Shown here piece by piece: positions 20,753 through 30,925 of a stretch of DNA of 64,000 nucleotides. How positions within the stretch are numbered: position 1 is the stretch's first letter; the number at the start of each line of letters is the position of its first letter. The stretch is from Jaenimonas drosophilae. Taxonomy: Eukaryota; Euglenozoa; Kinetoplastea; Trypanosomatida; Trypanosomatidae. The position numbers were made by a program, and so were the translations under genes. Under the pieces are notes generated by a model. The model had not been told where the DNA came from. It saw nothing but the letters and a program-made list of their open reading frames with translations, and did no database searches. Where the stretch lies: NCBI GenBank assembly GCA_030849065.1, contig JASAON010001650.1, positions 109,532 to 173,531 of the forward strand. The letters are read 5' to 3'.

Positions 20753-21481
20753 TTAGCACTCGTAGCCACAGGTAGCCATACCATTGATCATGACGGAAAA
20801 GGTGAGCTTCACATGCCCAGCTAATGGACGAGCGGAGAGGACCACTCGGTCGTCGCCACGGCACAGAAATGAGAGATCACGAAGTACCGGGCGTTCTCTG
20901 GTGAGAAAGCTAAACAGCTCATGTTTGCGGGTAGCATTTTCCAGCTGCATGATGTTGACGTGTTTGGTGTGATAGCCACTATGCATTGGGATGAAGCAGC
21001 GTCCATAGCCCACAATGGTCTCCCCACTTCCCAGCAGGTTACCTTCTTTCTCATTGGGATCACGGTTTTGCTTTGCGGTATTGATTGTGTGAAGCGTCAC
21101 GACGAGCTGCGGCCACCCATACAAATTGGAACTCTGCAAAGCAAACTCAAAAGGTGCAGCCCATGCAAAGTAGGCATACGGGAATGGAAGCCTCTCTGAC
21201 AACTGTGTCACAATCTCAGCGTTGTTGTCGTAGGTTGGATACACGATACCAGCAGAACCATCACTTTCCGCTCCCGCAGGGGGTGGGGCAGATAGAAACG
21301 ACCAATCTGGGCCAAAAAATAACTGTGTGCGGGCGAATAAGGGGGATGCCTCGAGACACTCCGCCCCTTCAACCACTCCATGCACGAGAACCTGAAAGCC
21401 GCGGTTGGACAGAGCCTGTGAGATGAGATCCACCTTTTTGGTCTCCGTCTTCTCCTCCTCTCGACCCTTTATGGGGGGCAT
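20753..21481 (-). CDS. B9D1: B9 domain-containing protein 1 (transition-zone protein)
   Basis: A 242-residue protein with one B9 (C2-like) domain across most of its length. B9D1 (MKSR1) is part of the MKS/tectonic complex at the ciliary transition zone, which gates membrane-protein entry to the cilium. Diagnostic stretches are the FEFALQSSNLYGWPQLVVTL core (family: PYGWPQIVLSVY), GYGRCFIPMHSGYHTK (family: GYGAVHVPFSPGRHK), a region matching the STSKLQKFTSWFMGRRPEY stretch of animal B9D1 (ATRKHELFSFLTRERPVL), and the C-terminal strand HVKLTFSVMINGM. These favour B9D1 over B9D2 or MKS1. The length is close to the ~200 residues of animal B9D1, with a short charged N-terminal extension. Start at the ATG at 21479-21481. 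Confidence 0.9.
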   Translation of the reverse strand: MPPIKGREEEKTETKKVDLISQALSNRGFQVLVHGVVEGAECLEASPLFARTQLFFGPDWSFLSAPPPAGAESDGSAGIVYPTYDNNAEIVTQLSERLPFPYAYFAWAAPFEFALQSSNLYGWPQLVVTLHTINTAKQNRDPNEKEGNLLGSGETIVGYGRCFIPMHSGYHTKHVNIMQLENATRKHELFSFLTRERPVLRDLSFLCRGDDRVVLSARPLAGHVKLTFSVMINGMATCGYEC

Positions 21482-21788
21482 CTCCTAGTTTGACGTGGTT
21501 CTAATCGTCTACTTACAGACAGCACAACGGCTGACCGAACACAGAATGAGAAACAGAAAAGAGGGAAGCACCGTACATATACATGATGACTGTTCAGGCA
21601 ACTTGGACAGCCAGTGTATTCAGAAACGCGTGTGTGTGTGCAAGAATGGGTGAGCAATACACCATGCAGGCAAAAGCAACATGGAGCTCGAAGGGGTGGC
21701 GCGGAGCCACCCCGGTACATCGTACATTGGGGTTTGCGGTACTGCCTTCTTCCTCGCAATACCATGAGCAGTTTGGCACGAACCCCAT
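21482..21788. other. Intergenic spacer with 8-bp hairpin, LRR gene to B9D1
   Basis: About 305 nt. A perfect inverted repeat, GGGGTGGC (21693-21700) and GCCACCCC (21706-21713) with a 5-nt loop, lies in the 3' flank of the LRR gene. A pyrimidine tract in the minus sense at about 21538-21570 is a likely B9D1 splice-acceptor tract. Confidence 0.5.
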
Positions 21789-24700
21789 CTACTTTTCCGC
21801 AGATGGGTTCGCATAGGGAAGTGGGGGAAGGGGGCGACGTAGCATATGTCGCAGCTCGCTCATGGCGGCATGGATGTTTGTCGTGGAGAGTGACACCACC
21901 GATGAAGGCAAAGGACGGCGTTGCGTCGGTGCGGCCGTACCCTTCGTCGATGATGGTCGTCCAGCCACATTGATGGACACATGCTTGGAGCTTGGTTGCC
22001 GGATAGGCTCTGGAGGTTCCGTGAAGTTGGTTTCGTCCACCCCGGTCAGGAACACGTTCTCGGCCGTATCCGGGTTGTGCGGTGCCACCTGCGTCAGAGG
22101 AATCTCTTCCTCTGCGGTGTCATCCACACAGATCACTGACGGGTGCACGCGAGTATGCGGACGTGGCGGCGGAGGCTGCACGTTGTCTCCACGTCGATGG
22201 GAAGCCTCCCAACGACGGTGCTGCTTGTCTCGGGCCTTCTTTCCTCCTGTGATGCGGTAGATATCCATAAACTCCTTCGTCTCTGGAATGGTCACGAGGG
22301 TACTGCAGCCACCCACACGGGTTTGGGTGGCGTAGAAGTGTCGAAGCTTGCGTTTGGGCATCGCCGAGTCCAAAAAGATGAGTTCAATGTGGTAGCGCGC
22401 GACGTAGTCCTCCACAGTGGCAAAGAACTCCTTGATGCTGGTGTGGCCTGTCTGATGAAAGGCATCAGCCCCACTGCGTACTGGACGACCAGAGGTGGTG
22501 TTCATCTGGTCCTCTCCATCCAACTCGGGAGGCAGCTGAGGGTTGGACTCCAATGGGGACGCCACGCCTGCGCCGTCGCCCTTCGCGCTGTCTGAAGCCT
22601 CGTCATCCTCGCCAAAGTCTGCCTCACTTAGCCGGCAGTATTCCTCACCCTCAAATCCAAAACCACCATCAGCCTCCTCCACCGCTTCTGCCCCCTCAGG
22701 CTTTGGTAGTAAGGGATCGCTAACTTCGTGGGACGTTGACGCGGCGTCACCTTCACCAGTAGGGCTATTGGAGTCCTCTTGGGCGACAGCGGCAGCGGCC
22801 GCGGCGGCGGCGGCAGCAGCAGCGGCCTTTGATACATCCAGCGTAGGATTTGGGTTTACCATCGCCTGCTCGTCTGCTTCTGGAATGAGACGATTCCACG
22901 TATCCTCCCGCCAAATATCGTCTTCATCGCCATCATCCACCTCCACAACTTCATCCGGCATGGTGTGCTTGGGTCCAACATGGAGCTCTCCGAAATCAAC
23001 TGACTGCTCTGCATCCTCCCGGGAAGCCTGCCGAACAGCAGATGCGTTGTTGTTCATGTCGCGCGTAGTACGCTCGTAGTAGGCGTCCACCACAATCTTA
23101 TCAAAGCCCAAGCGCGTCTTGGTCACCTCTCGTGGAGCTTTGCTCAGTGGGTTGTTGGATAGCACTACACGTCGTAGAGTTCGATGCAGCATAGCCAGCG
23201 GGAGTACACTCTCTGGTGTCTTGAAGGCGTTGTCACTGAGGCCTACGATCTCAATGGAGGGGAAGCACAGGCCCCTTCCATTCTGAACAGACAGCAGAGG
23301 CACAGACGATAGCTGATTGTGGTTCAGATTGACCTCAATCAAGCTTGGCATTGTGGAGAGGGAAAGGAACACATCCTGTGACTGAACATCACCGCCAGCA
23401 GGGTACCGTGGGGGGCGTGAGGTGAAGCCGTTGTTCTCCAGTGCCAAGTGAGTTACACTGGAGAGCTGAGACATGTCCTCAGGGAGTCGTCGAAGATTGT
23501 TTCCGCTGAGGTCCAGCTTCTCCAGGCGTGGGAGATAGGACAATAGCGTAAGTTCAACAGCGGGAATTCGGTTGTACGACAGGTTAAGCGCCACTAGATT
23601 TGGCAACACTACATCATGAGTCACTGAACCTTTGCTGGCACTGGTTGCAGCCCACCCAGAGTTGTTTTGGACATCACTGTTGGCGTGTGGAGCGGTTTGG
23701 TGCACAGAACCATCTCCATGACTGGAGTCACTATTCTGTAAGTGGTCCTCCTCTTGCTGAGATTCCACCACATACTTAAGTCCCATGAGTGACTGGATGT
23801 GGTTGTAGGCCATGTGCAACGTCTCTAGCCCGGTAAGTCCAAGTAACTCTTCCAGTACTAGGTTGTTCTCCGATACATCCAAGAAGTAAAGGCTAGGAAA
23901 ATAGTCCAGATCCTCCATAATCGCACCAACCAAATGAGAAGATTGCAGAGTAACAGTTTCCACCTCCTCTGGATCCTCTACCCCAGCGGCACTCAGCAAG
24001 AGGAAGCCATCCAGCCGCAGACCGCCATCCCTGCCGGCTACTCGACGCTCCTCACGGTACTCATCCCGCTCAAGACGGAGAAGTGTTGTGTGGAGCCGCG
24101 CACGTTCTTCACGTAAGCGACGGCTTGGTGCAGGGGGGAGACGGAAGTAGCCTCGGAAGGATCGCTCGATGGCACTCTCATCACGGAGAATACGAAAGCC
24201 GTGGGGGTGAATCACCTTAAATTGTGGGTTGGGTGCCAAAGTTTGACCGCGGCGAATGGGAACAGGTCGCATCATCACGGCCGTGAAGGGTTGGGTCTCC
24301 TCTCGGATTCGTTCACCCATCGCAGAGCTAAAGTTGCGGATGTTGTGGAGGCCCAAGGTTGGGGTAGAGAGGCTACGACGGCTGCTGCTCGGAGCGCTGA
24401 AGGCAATGTCCACGTTACTTGGCGGAACTTCCTCCTTGATGGGAGCGCTTGAACGCTCCGCTAACGGACGCACTGGTCCACGTGGTACCTTGGCGGCGGC
24501 ATTGGGGCTACGGCGACGGGGCCGGCTTGTGAGAGGCTGGGGTATCGGCGAGGATGACGCTGGCAGCTGTTCCTTCACTTGCGTCGAGGGCTCTTCAGCG
24601 GGTTCCTCCGTCGATGGCACCTCGGTGGTTTGGGTCTCCGTTGGTTGGGCCTCCGTTGGTTGGGCCTCCGTTGGTTGGGCCTCCGTTGGTTGAGCCTCAC

Positions 24701-25079
24701 TATCTCTGGCCTCCGCTGTGTGTGCCTCGGAATCTCCCTGTTCCTCTACTTCCGTGTGGACAGCTTCCATCAACGGCACAGTGTGCTCAGAAGCTAAAGC
24801 GCTAGAATTCGCCGATGTTTCGTGTGTCTCTCCGTCCACACGCTCCAACGGAAGGGGGTAGCCACCATCGTCATCAGTAGTCGCGAGAACATCTGCAGAC
24901 GGCTCTGCGGAGGGACGCGCTTCGGCACCGTGTGAGCCACCAAATTCTTCTGCGGGGTTCGGTGCGATGGTGTGGGTACTGGCATTTGGCGAGCGACTAA
25001 AAACACTTTGATTCGGCAAGAAGGTCTCATGAACTGGGCCATCCGGGGTCCCCGCAGGCACCTCTGCACCGTCTGACAT
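21789..25079 (-). CDS. Large leucine-rich repeat protein, possibly XRRA1-like
   Basis: A 1096-residue protein with an LRR block at about residues 373-665 (LYFLDVSENNLV, LVALNLSYNRIP, LEKLDLSGNNLRRLP, LIEVNLNHNQLSS, LRRVVLSNNPLSK). The N-terminal third is disordered and contains a Thr/Glu/Ala/Gln tandem repeat (PTEAQ units). After the LRRs come an acidic region, a 13-residue alanine run near residue 755 and a conserved-looking segment (YHIELIFLDSAMPKRKLRHF). The phrase preceding the LRRs (VEDPEEVETVTLQ) and the overall build recall XRRA1-type LRR proteins, but this is a weak recollection and would need a profile search. No signal peptide or TM segment. It sits between IFT140 and B9D1, both ciliary; a flagellar role is possible but unproven. 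Start at the ATG at 25077-25079. Confidence 0.82.
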   Translation of the reverse strand: MSDGAEVPAGTPDGPVHETFLPNQSVFSRSPNASTHTIAPNPAEEFGGSHGAEARPSAEPSADVLATTDDDGGYPLPLERVDGETHETSANSSALASEHTVPLMEAVHTEVEEQGDSEAHTAEARDSEAQPTEAQPTEAQPTEAQPTETQTTEVPSTEEPAEEPSTQVKEQLPASSSPIPQPLTSRPRRRSPNAAAKVPRGPVRPLAERSSAPIKEEVPPSNVDIAFSAPSSSRRSLSTPTLGLHNIRNFSSAMGERIREETQPFTAVMMRPVPIRRGQTLAPNPQFKVIHPHGFRILRDESAIERSFRGYFRLPPAPSRRLREERARLHTTLLRLERDEYREERRVAGRDGGLRLDGFLLLSAAGVEDPEEVETVTLQSSHLVGAIMEDLDYFPSLYFLDVSENNLVLEELLGLTGLETLHMAYNHIQSLMGLKYVVESQQEEDHLQNSDSSHGDGSVHQTAPHANSDVQNNSGWAATSASKGSVTHDVVLPNLVALNLSYNRIPAVELTLLSYLPRLEKLDLSGNNLRRLPEDMSQLSSVTHLALENNGFTSRPPRYPAGGDVQSQDVFLSLSTMPSLIEVNLNHNQLSSVPLLSVQNGRGLCFPSIEIVGLSDNAFKTPESVLPLAMLHRTLRRVVLSNNPLSKAPREVTKTRLGFDKIVVDAYYERTTRDMNNNASAVRQASREDAEQSVDFGELHVGPKHTMPDEVVEVDDGDEDDIWREDTWNRLIPEADEQAMVNPNPTLDVSKAAAAAAAAAAAAAVAQEDSNSPTGEGDAASTSHEVSDPLLPKPEGAEAVEEADGGFGFEGEEYCRLSEADFGEDDEASDSAKGDGAGVASPLESNPQLPPELDGEDQMNTTSGRPVRSGADAFHQTGHTSIKEFFATVEDYVARYHIELIFLDSAMPKRKLRHFYATQTRVGGCSTLVTIPETKEFMDIYRITGGKKARDKQHRRWEASHRRGDNVQPPPPRPHTRVHPSVICVDDTAEEEIPLTQVAPHNPDTAENVFLTGVDETNFTEPPEPIRQPSSKHVSINVAGRPSSTKGTAAPTQRRPLPSSVVSLSTTNIHAAMSELRHMLRRPLPPLPYANPSAEK
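22786..22828. repeat. GCN repeat encoding poly-alanine
   Basis: A run of GCG/GCA/GCC-type triplets that reads as an alanine tract of about 13 residues in the LRR protein. Confidence 0.8.
24631..24695. repeat. 15-bp coding tandem repeat
   Basis: Three exact copies of TGGGCCTCCGTTGGT (24646-24660, 24661-24675, 24676-24690), with a one-mismatch copy before (24631-24645) and a decayed copy after. In the minus frame each unit encodes PTEAQ in the disordered N-terminal part of the LRR protein. The exact identity suggests recent expansion, so copy number may vary between strains. Confidence 0.92.
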
Positions 25080-25571
25080 GAAGGAGAGAGGTGGTACGGG
25101 GGGAGTCTAAGTGAAAAAGAAAAAGAAAATTGCTGAAACCTTCAGCAACGACGTCTCTGTAGCCGCTGTGTGAGTGGCCTGATGTACTAAAGGAGTGTGT
25201 GTATGTTCGTGAGCCAAAGATTGATAAAGAAAAGGAGATTGGAGCTACGCCCAGCTGCACACGCTGCGGAGGAGGGCAGACAAACACAGGTCCATTGCAA
25301 ACTCTGCAATTGCACCGATGACATGTATTTTTGAAGAAGAACACACGACCGTGCCAATCAAACATAACAAAACGAACTCACACGAGCGGAGATGAGTGCG
25401 CATCTATATAGGCACCGATCCAACTCCATTCCCACTCGTTCTACCAGGAGGTGCTGCTGCCTCACTCGGCTCAGGACATCCGTTACGGAACAGGGCATGC
25501 GCATCTCACAGACATGTGGGTAAAGCCTCCCCATCATCATCCAATCTCTCTTCACAACGGTCTAACGAATA
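25080..25571. other. Intergenic spacer, IFT140 gene to LRR gene
   Basis: About 490 nt. A pyrimidine-rich run in the minus sense just upstream of the LRR start (25108-25130) is a likely splice-acceptor tract. Nothing else is seen. Confidence 0.5.
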
Positions 25572-28500
25572 TCAACGCAGCTCATCATCCAGCAAATCGG
25601 TATCCCGCTCTGGCTGGTCATCTGCCCCGGGAGAGCCCCCGCCGAGTGCCCCATCTTTGCCAATGACAACCACCTCACTCAGCTTCTTTCCATTTGCGGA
25701 GCACACCTTCTCCATCATGTCCATCTCTAGGAAGTACTGTGGCTCCACGCCATGCTTGGGCATGCTCTCCAGAACCTTCAGCGCGTTCTTTGGTTCCTTC
25801 ATCTTCTCAAAGTAAAACTTGACGAGTAACGCGAAGACGTCACCAACCCGGAGAGAAGTCTCAATCAGGTCGTGGTCGGGGTTACCGGCACGACTGCGCT
25901 TGATGATGTCTGAGCAGATGGCAATCACCTCATCTGCGATTTGCTTCTCCGCCGGAGATCCTGCGCGATCCGGATTCATGGAGCGCACCAGCTGCTGGGC
26001 CTTGACAAAGCCACCAAGCAGTTTGGAGCGGTCCTTGAAGATGGACAGTTTCGTGGTGCTAACATTGATCTTGTTTGCCAGTGCCTTTTCCACGGCACGA
26101 ATACACTCCTCTACTGCACTGAGTGCCTCGGTGTAGTTGCGGTTCTCATCAATTTGGAGCTGTGCGCAGGAGTCATAGAATGCCATCAAGTTGTCAAAGG
26201 CCTTGGCCTTGGTGTAGAAGGATATAATGCTGCTGTAGATGGTTGCGTCAGTACTCCAGTTCTGGGACTGCAGAAAGTTCGCTGCTAGCGTGAAGATCTC
26301 GGCATTACGTGAGTGGTTGGCAAAGAAGATGACCTTGGTAACATCGCCACCACGCATGAGCATCTTGAGCGCCTTCAGCCGCTCTCCGGACTGGGTGTAC
26401 TTCTTGCAGGCCAACGTCCAGCTTCCCTGATCCTTGGCAATGTGAGCAATGCGTCGCAGCCATTGATTCCGATCCTCAGCAGTGGTCTCGGGGGTTTCAA
26501 CGGTCATCGTGTCAGCCATCTCCTCGGTGAGAATGACATTGCGCTCCTGGCACATTTGAAGGGCATCCTCAAACTTCTTGGCAAACACGAGCATCTCCAC
26601 CGCCTTCTGGTAGTTGCCAATAGACTGGAAGTGGTTCGCCATGCTCAGGAACACCTGGGGGTCGCTGGAGGCCTGAGCCAGCGTGGTGCTGATCTCATGA
26701 AGGGTGTCAAAGAGGCTCCCCTTGATGCAGCCATCTAGAGCACACTGGGTTGCGTTCAGCTTGCGGAAGATCTCGACAGCCTTGTCAAAGGCGCCCTTCT
26801 TCTCGAGGAAGATGGCGTTGTCCAGCATCAGCCGAGAGTCGCCGCTGGAGAGCGCAAGATGAAGAATCTCGCCATAGCGGTTCAGACGTCGGCTAACACG
26901 GATGGCGCTTCGGAAGGCTGCCGCGTGCTTGTAGTACTCCAGCGCACGTTCAAGCTCATTGATATTCTCATAGTGCTTGCCAATGAAGAAGGCCGCGCCG
27001 ACTGGATCTGGCTCCGTAGGAATACTTGGGTCTCCGCTGACGCACGTTGCCTGCTGCTGCAGAAACTTGGACTTGGCGCGCTCAATCTCCGTGTTCACGA
27101 GCTCAATGGCGTTGTCAATCTTTGGTGGGGTCATCGTGCAGAGGAGACGCACCACGTTATACACGTCCTTCCCGGCATGGTAGAAGCGCAGGGCCTCTTG
27201 GAGGTTGCGGTGGCGCTCGCTGTGCTGTGCCCACCAAAGGAGGAGGTCCTTGTTGTGGGGGAAGAGAGCAGCAAAGGTGCCATGGGCATCTTCACCAGCA
27301 GGGGCTTCACCCGAGGTGGCCGGGGGTTCATCCGATTCCTGCCCATTTGACTGTGCCGTATTGCTTGGCATGATGAGCTCACGGAGCTCAGCCCGTCGCC
27401 TAGATTGATAGTAGATACGAGGTACATCGGTTCCGGCGCACTTGGCGTTGTAGTACCACATGATGGCAGCATCCATGTTTTGCAAGCTCTCCATAAACTG
27501 GGCGTACTTGTAGGCCACGGGGCGAATGCGTATGCGGTCAAAGTGCTCCGAATGTCGTTGAGCTTGCTCAAACTTACCACAGGCGAGGAAGACGTCTGTG
27601 ATGAGGTCCTCCCGTTTCGCCTCGTGCAGGAGCTGCTCGCACTCCTCCAACATGCTCAAACTACAGGCCAATGAGGCCATTTGGATTCGCTTGTCATTGG
27701 GGTACTCCTCAATGGCCTCACGTAGTGCACGTGCGGCAACGCCATCCTGCATGGTGGCCAAGCACACCGCGGCCACATCTAGACGTCCATTGGACACGCA
27801 CATCTTTGCCAATCCCTGCCATGCTGTTGGGTTCTTGATGGTCTTGATGCACCGATATGCTTCATCCATGTTGCCAATGGTGGAGTAGTACCCAAACTTC
27901 ATGAGAGCCTCGCGTACAGCAGCGTCCTTGTCCGACTTCAACCCATCAAAATCTCGCAGACGTTTTTGTTCAATGACGTAGTCCTCCGCCTTATTCGGAT
28001 CGCCGTTGATCTTCACAGAAGCAAGAAGAAAGTCTGGGATGGTCAAGCCCACCAAGCAAATTTGGTAGCTCTTCAAGGATACACTGTTGTGTACAACGAG
28101 GTCATTGCGAGTCGAGAAGAGCGTCACAAGATTATGGCCACGAGTCGCTTGGGCCCCGAGAGCAGCAGCGCTACCACGATCATCGCCCTGAGCGTCACCA
28201 AAGTTCTCCATGTCAGGCAGCGCCTCGGGCAAGTCTTCACGACGCAAGTTGTGCGACTCCTTGGCATCGAGAACCTCTCCCGATGGGCTGCTATCTCCGC
28301 CCTTGGTGTCAATGGCTGGTGGGCGGTTTCGTTCGCGGGTCTCACAGGCAAGAAGAAGGTACTCCAGCTCGCCCATGGGCTTGGCGTTGGGCTCGGGAGT
28401 GTTCCAATAAATGGCCTCCGGCACTTCCTCCCGTTGGGAAAAGTCGTAGCTCACCACCTTGTCATTGTCCGAGTCATAGACCCAAATACGTGTGTCTTGC

Positions 28501-30425
28501 ACGCCAAAGACCCCCGTCTTTGTCATCAAAGCCACACGTCGTCCTTGGGCGTTGACGCGGGCGGCGGATACAATGATTTGCCCCCCAGTCCTCTGACTCT
28601 CTGGCAGATTTAGCGACTGTAACGCCTCCTCCAGTTGCAGAGGGCGCGACGGGCCTGATGGGCGCAGGTCACGCGGAGAGAGCCGAGCGAGACGAAGGAA
28701 GTTGCGAGATGAAACTGCCACCACGAAGTCGTTCATGACATCAAGAAGGATGGGAACGCCCTCCGTCTCCGTGAAGGACATTTGAGCAATTTGCTTGAGT
28801 TGAAGGGTGGAGTAGATGATGTGGCCATCCTTGACGTACAGAAGGCCATCCTGATGCACAGCGAAGGCTGGGCTCGTCGTCGGAACAAAGTTGATGAGAG
28901 TGAACTCAGAGGTGGCCTCGTTGATGGTATAGAGATCGATCTGAGAGCCGTTCCAGAGAGCAATGTTGGGGAAGGCAATGGACAAGCCACGAACCTTGCT
29001 CTTGCTCTTGAGTAGGCACTGGCAACCCGTAACACTCTCAATGACTACCATTTCGGTTGAGATTTGGGTAGCAGCTGCCACACCATCCCACGCACGCTTT
29101 CGGACGCTCTCGTGGAGAACCTGCAGTTGCTTCCCACCAACACACGCAGCCAAGTCTCCCATGGGGCTCAGGATTATGTTGTTGATCACATCACCCAGTT
29201 CATGAATAGGTCTTGGCTCCCACAGCTTCGCCCGATCCTCCGAGTTCAAGTGCTTCTTGGCATCTGCGCCGAGGCCCGCAGCAGCGTTTTCGGGACGATG
29301 TGAGTCGATGTGTGTGGAGAAGACGACCAGCGCACCTTCCTCCGTTCCCACCGCCAGCAGCCCCTTGGTGTGGTCTGCAACAACGGTAGTCACATGCGCT
29401 CCTTCCTTTGGAAAGGTTAGCATGTACATGTCCTCGGTCTTGATGTCAAAGACTCTCACACGGTCATCACCACTTGAGAAGGCAACAACACCAGGAAGCA
29501 CCTGAGCCATGGTGAAGGAATACTTGTCAGAGGAGGGGGTGGAAAGCTTGCGACGCAGCGTCGACTTGGCCGTCAAGTCCTCACCGAGCTGGAAAATCTC
29601 AATCATTCCGCTGTTGGTGAGAGTCACGAGCTGACGTTTGGCTGGGTCATAGACCATTGTCACGAGTCGGTCCTCAAGCGTCACGCAGGTGCCAAACTTT
29701 TGTTCTTCATTGACGAAGAAGATGGAATTGGAGTCATTGGTGAGGAGAAAACTCATGTTGTCTTCCTTTACTGCTGCATTTGCTGAGCGCCCCTTCCACT
29801 GGCCCTCAGGGATGTTGGTGGCCGTCTTGATGGGCTCACCCCCCTCCGTCGTCACGGACCACAAAGGCTTGAGCTTGTGTGCAACAGTGGGAGCAGTGCT
29901 GGTGCCAACGCTGTTTTCTAGGACCCACATCACCGCTGTGTTCTTCATGGAGGTTGAGAGCAGATATTGCCCATTAACGGTCCACTCCAAACACTTCACC
30001 GCCCCTTCGCCATGCTCCTTCATGGCACCCTCGGCGTCGGCAATGGTGGCAGCCTTTGCAGATAACGCAATGAGGGCTGGGGTGGAGTAGATGTTGGCGT
30101 TGGAGTCCGCCACGTCCTCCTTCACACCGAGCTCGGTGATGCAGGGCATTGACCATGTCGACAGACGTCCCGAATTCCAGCCAATGGTGAGGATACGCTC
30201 TGTAGGGTGCCAGGCCAAGCTGGTCACCACGCACCCTTTGCTCGTCTCCGGTGTGCAGCCAGCGGGTTCGTTCACGCAGGCTAAGACCTCTCCCTCGTTG
30301 TCTGTCACCAAGACAGAAGTTGGTGCAGTCCATGCGGTGGCAATAAGAGGTTGGGTGCGATGGGCAACGATGAGTTTCTCATCTAGAGAGCCATCCTGGG
30401 CTGGTTTGCTCACGTAGAACAACAT
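25572..30425 (-). CDS. IFT140: Intraflagellar transport protein IFT140
   Basis: A 1617-residue orthologue of IFT140, a core subunit of the IFT-A complex that drives retrograde transport and membrane-protein import in the flagellum. The first ~650 residues carry WD40 β-propeller repeats (LAWHPTERILTIGWNSGRLS; LLAVGTEEGALVVFS). The second half is TPR-like α-solenoid. Runs that match IFT140 across eukaryotes include YYSTIGNMDEAYRCIKTIK, GRLDVAAVCLATMQDG, ALREAIEEYPNDKRIQ, ITEEMADTMTV-like NVILTEEMADTMTVE, CKKYTQSGERLKALKMLMRG and YDSCAQLQIDENRNY. The length is slightly above the 1460 residues of human IFT140, the extra being low-complexity loops. Intact, with no missing block. Start at the ATG at 30423-30425, where the first propeller strand begins almost at once. 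Confidence 0.96.
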   Translation of the reverse strand: MLFYVSKPAQDGSLDEKLIVAHRTQPLIATAWTAPTSVLVTDNEGEVLACVNEPAGCTPETSKGCVVTSLAWHPTERILTIGWNSGRLSTWSMPCITELGVKEDVADSNANIYSTPALIALSAKAATIADAEGAMKEHGEGAVKCLEWTVNGQYLLSTSMKNTAVMWVLENSVGTSTAPTVAHKLKPLWSVTTEGGEPIKTATNIPEGQWKGRSANAAVKEDNMSFLLTNDSNSIFFVNEEQKFGTCVTLEDRLVTMVYDPAKRQLVTLTNSGMIEIFQLGEDLTAKSTLRRKLSTPSSDKYSFTMAQVLPGVVAFSSGDDRVRVFDIKTEDMYMLTFPKEGAHVTTVVADHTKGLLAVGTEEGALVVFSTHIDSHRPENAAAGLGADAKKHLNSEDRAKLWEPRPIHELGDVINNIILSPMGDLAACVGGKQLQVLHESVRKRAWDGVAAATQISTEMVVIESVTGCQCLLKSKSKVRGLSIAFPNIALWNGSQIDLYTINEATSEFTLINFVPTTSPAFAVHQDGLLYVKDGHIIYSTLQLKQIAQMSFTETEGVPILLDVMNDFVVAVSSRNFLRLARLSPRDLRPSGPSRPLQLEEALQSLNLPESQRTGGQIIVSAARVNAQGRRVALMTKTGVFGVQDTRIWVYDSDNDKVVSYDFSQREEVPEAIYWNTPEPNAKPMGELEYLLLACETRERNRPPAIDTKGGDSSPSGEVLDAKESHNLRREDLPEALPDMENFGDAQGDDRGSAAALGAQATRGHNLVTLFSTRNDLVVHNSVSLKSYQICLVGLTIPDFLLASVKINGDPNKAEDYVIEQKRLRDFDGLKSDKDAAVREALMKFGYYSTIGNMDEAYRCIKTIKNPTAWQGLAKMCVSNGRLDVAAVCLATMQDGVAARALREAIEEYPNDKRIQMASLACSLSMLEECEQLLHEAKREDLITDVFLACGKFEQAQRHSEHFDRIRIRPVAYKYAQFMESLQNMDAAIMWYYNAKCAGTDVPRIYYQSRRRAELRELIMPSNTAQSNGQESDEPPATSGEAPAGEDAHGTFAALFPHNKDLLLWWAQHSERHRNLQEALRFYHAGKDVYNVVRLLCTMTPPKIDNAIELVNTEIERAKSKFLQQQATCVSGDPSIPTEPDPVGAAFFIGKHYENINELERALEYYKHAAAFRSAIRVSRRLNRYGEILHLALSSGDSRLMLDNAIFLEKKGAFDKAVEIFRKLNATQCALDGCIKGSLFDTLHEISTTLAQASSDPQVFLSMANHFQSIGNYQKAVEMLVFAKKFEDALQMCQERNVILTEEMADTMTVETPETTAEDRNQWLRRIAHIAKDQGSWTLACKKYTQSGERLKALKMLMRGGDVTKVIFFANHSRNAEIFTLAANFLQSQNWSTDATIYSSIISFYTKAKAFDNLMAFYDSCAQLQIDENRNYTEALSAVEECIRAVEKALANKINVSTTKLSIFKDRSKLLGGFVKAQQLVRSMNPDRAGSPAEKQIADEVIAICSDIIKRSRAGNPDHDLIETSLRVGDVFALLVKFYFEKMKEPKNALKVLESMPKHGVEPQYFLEMDMMEKVCSANGKKLSEVVVIGKDGALGGGSPGADDQPERDTDLLDDELR

Positions 30426-30925
30426 GAGGATACTCTATCAGCAAAATTGGCAGGAGGTAGCGCAAGTGATGTCGGATGCACTCCACAATCTCAGAGACGT
30501 GAGCGGAGCTATGGTGGGGGTAGTGAGGAGCGATCACCAAGCTATCCCAACAAAGGCTATATGGTGAATCCTCTCTTGCACGTTTCGTGCAAGCAAAAAC
30601 TGATGTAAAAGAAACGAGTACTACGGTAGAGAAGCAACAATCAAGTGAAGACAAAAAAACAGCAATACCTCAGCGAGAAGAGATGTTGATGATTGTTCAC
30701 CTTTCACGGCTGCAGCCGCACAGACTGTAAACGTGAAGTGGCGTTTCGTGAGCCATCGAGCTCAGGAATCATAGTCAAAAATCCAAAGCAACTTACCCGC
30801 TGGCGTCCATCTACCGGTGGAATTGGGTAGGATATGTAGCGGGGAAGAGTTCAGCCAACAACAACGGCATGTATGAACGCCGCATCAGCTTTTGTTGACC
30901 TGCTCTTCCACAGCATGGCCATGAG
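30426..30925. other. Intergenic spacer with 8-bp hairpin, TM-protein gene to IFT140
   Basis: About 500 nt. It contains a perfect hairpin, CTTGCACG (30575-30582), loop TTT, CGTGCAAG (30586-30593), in the 5' flank of IFT140. No gene is seen. Confidence 0.5.
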
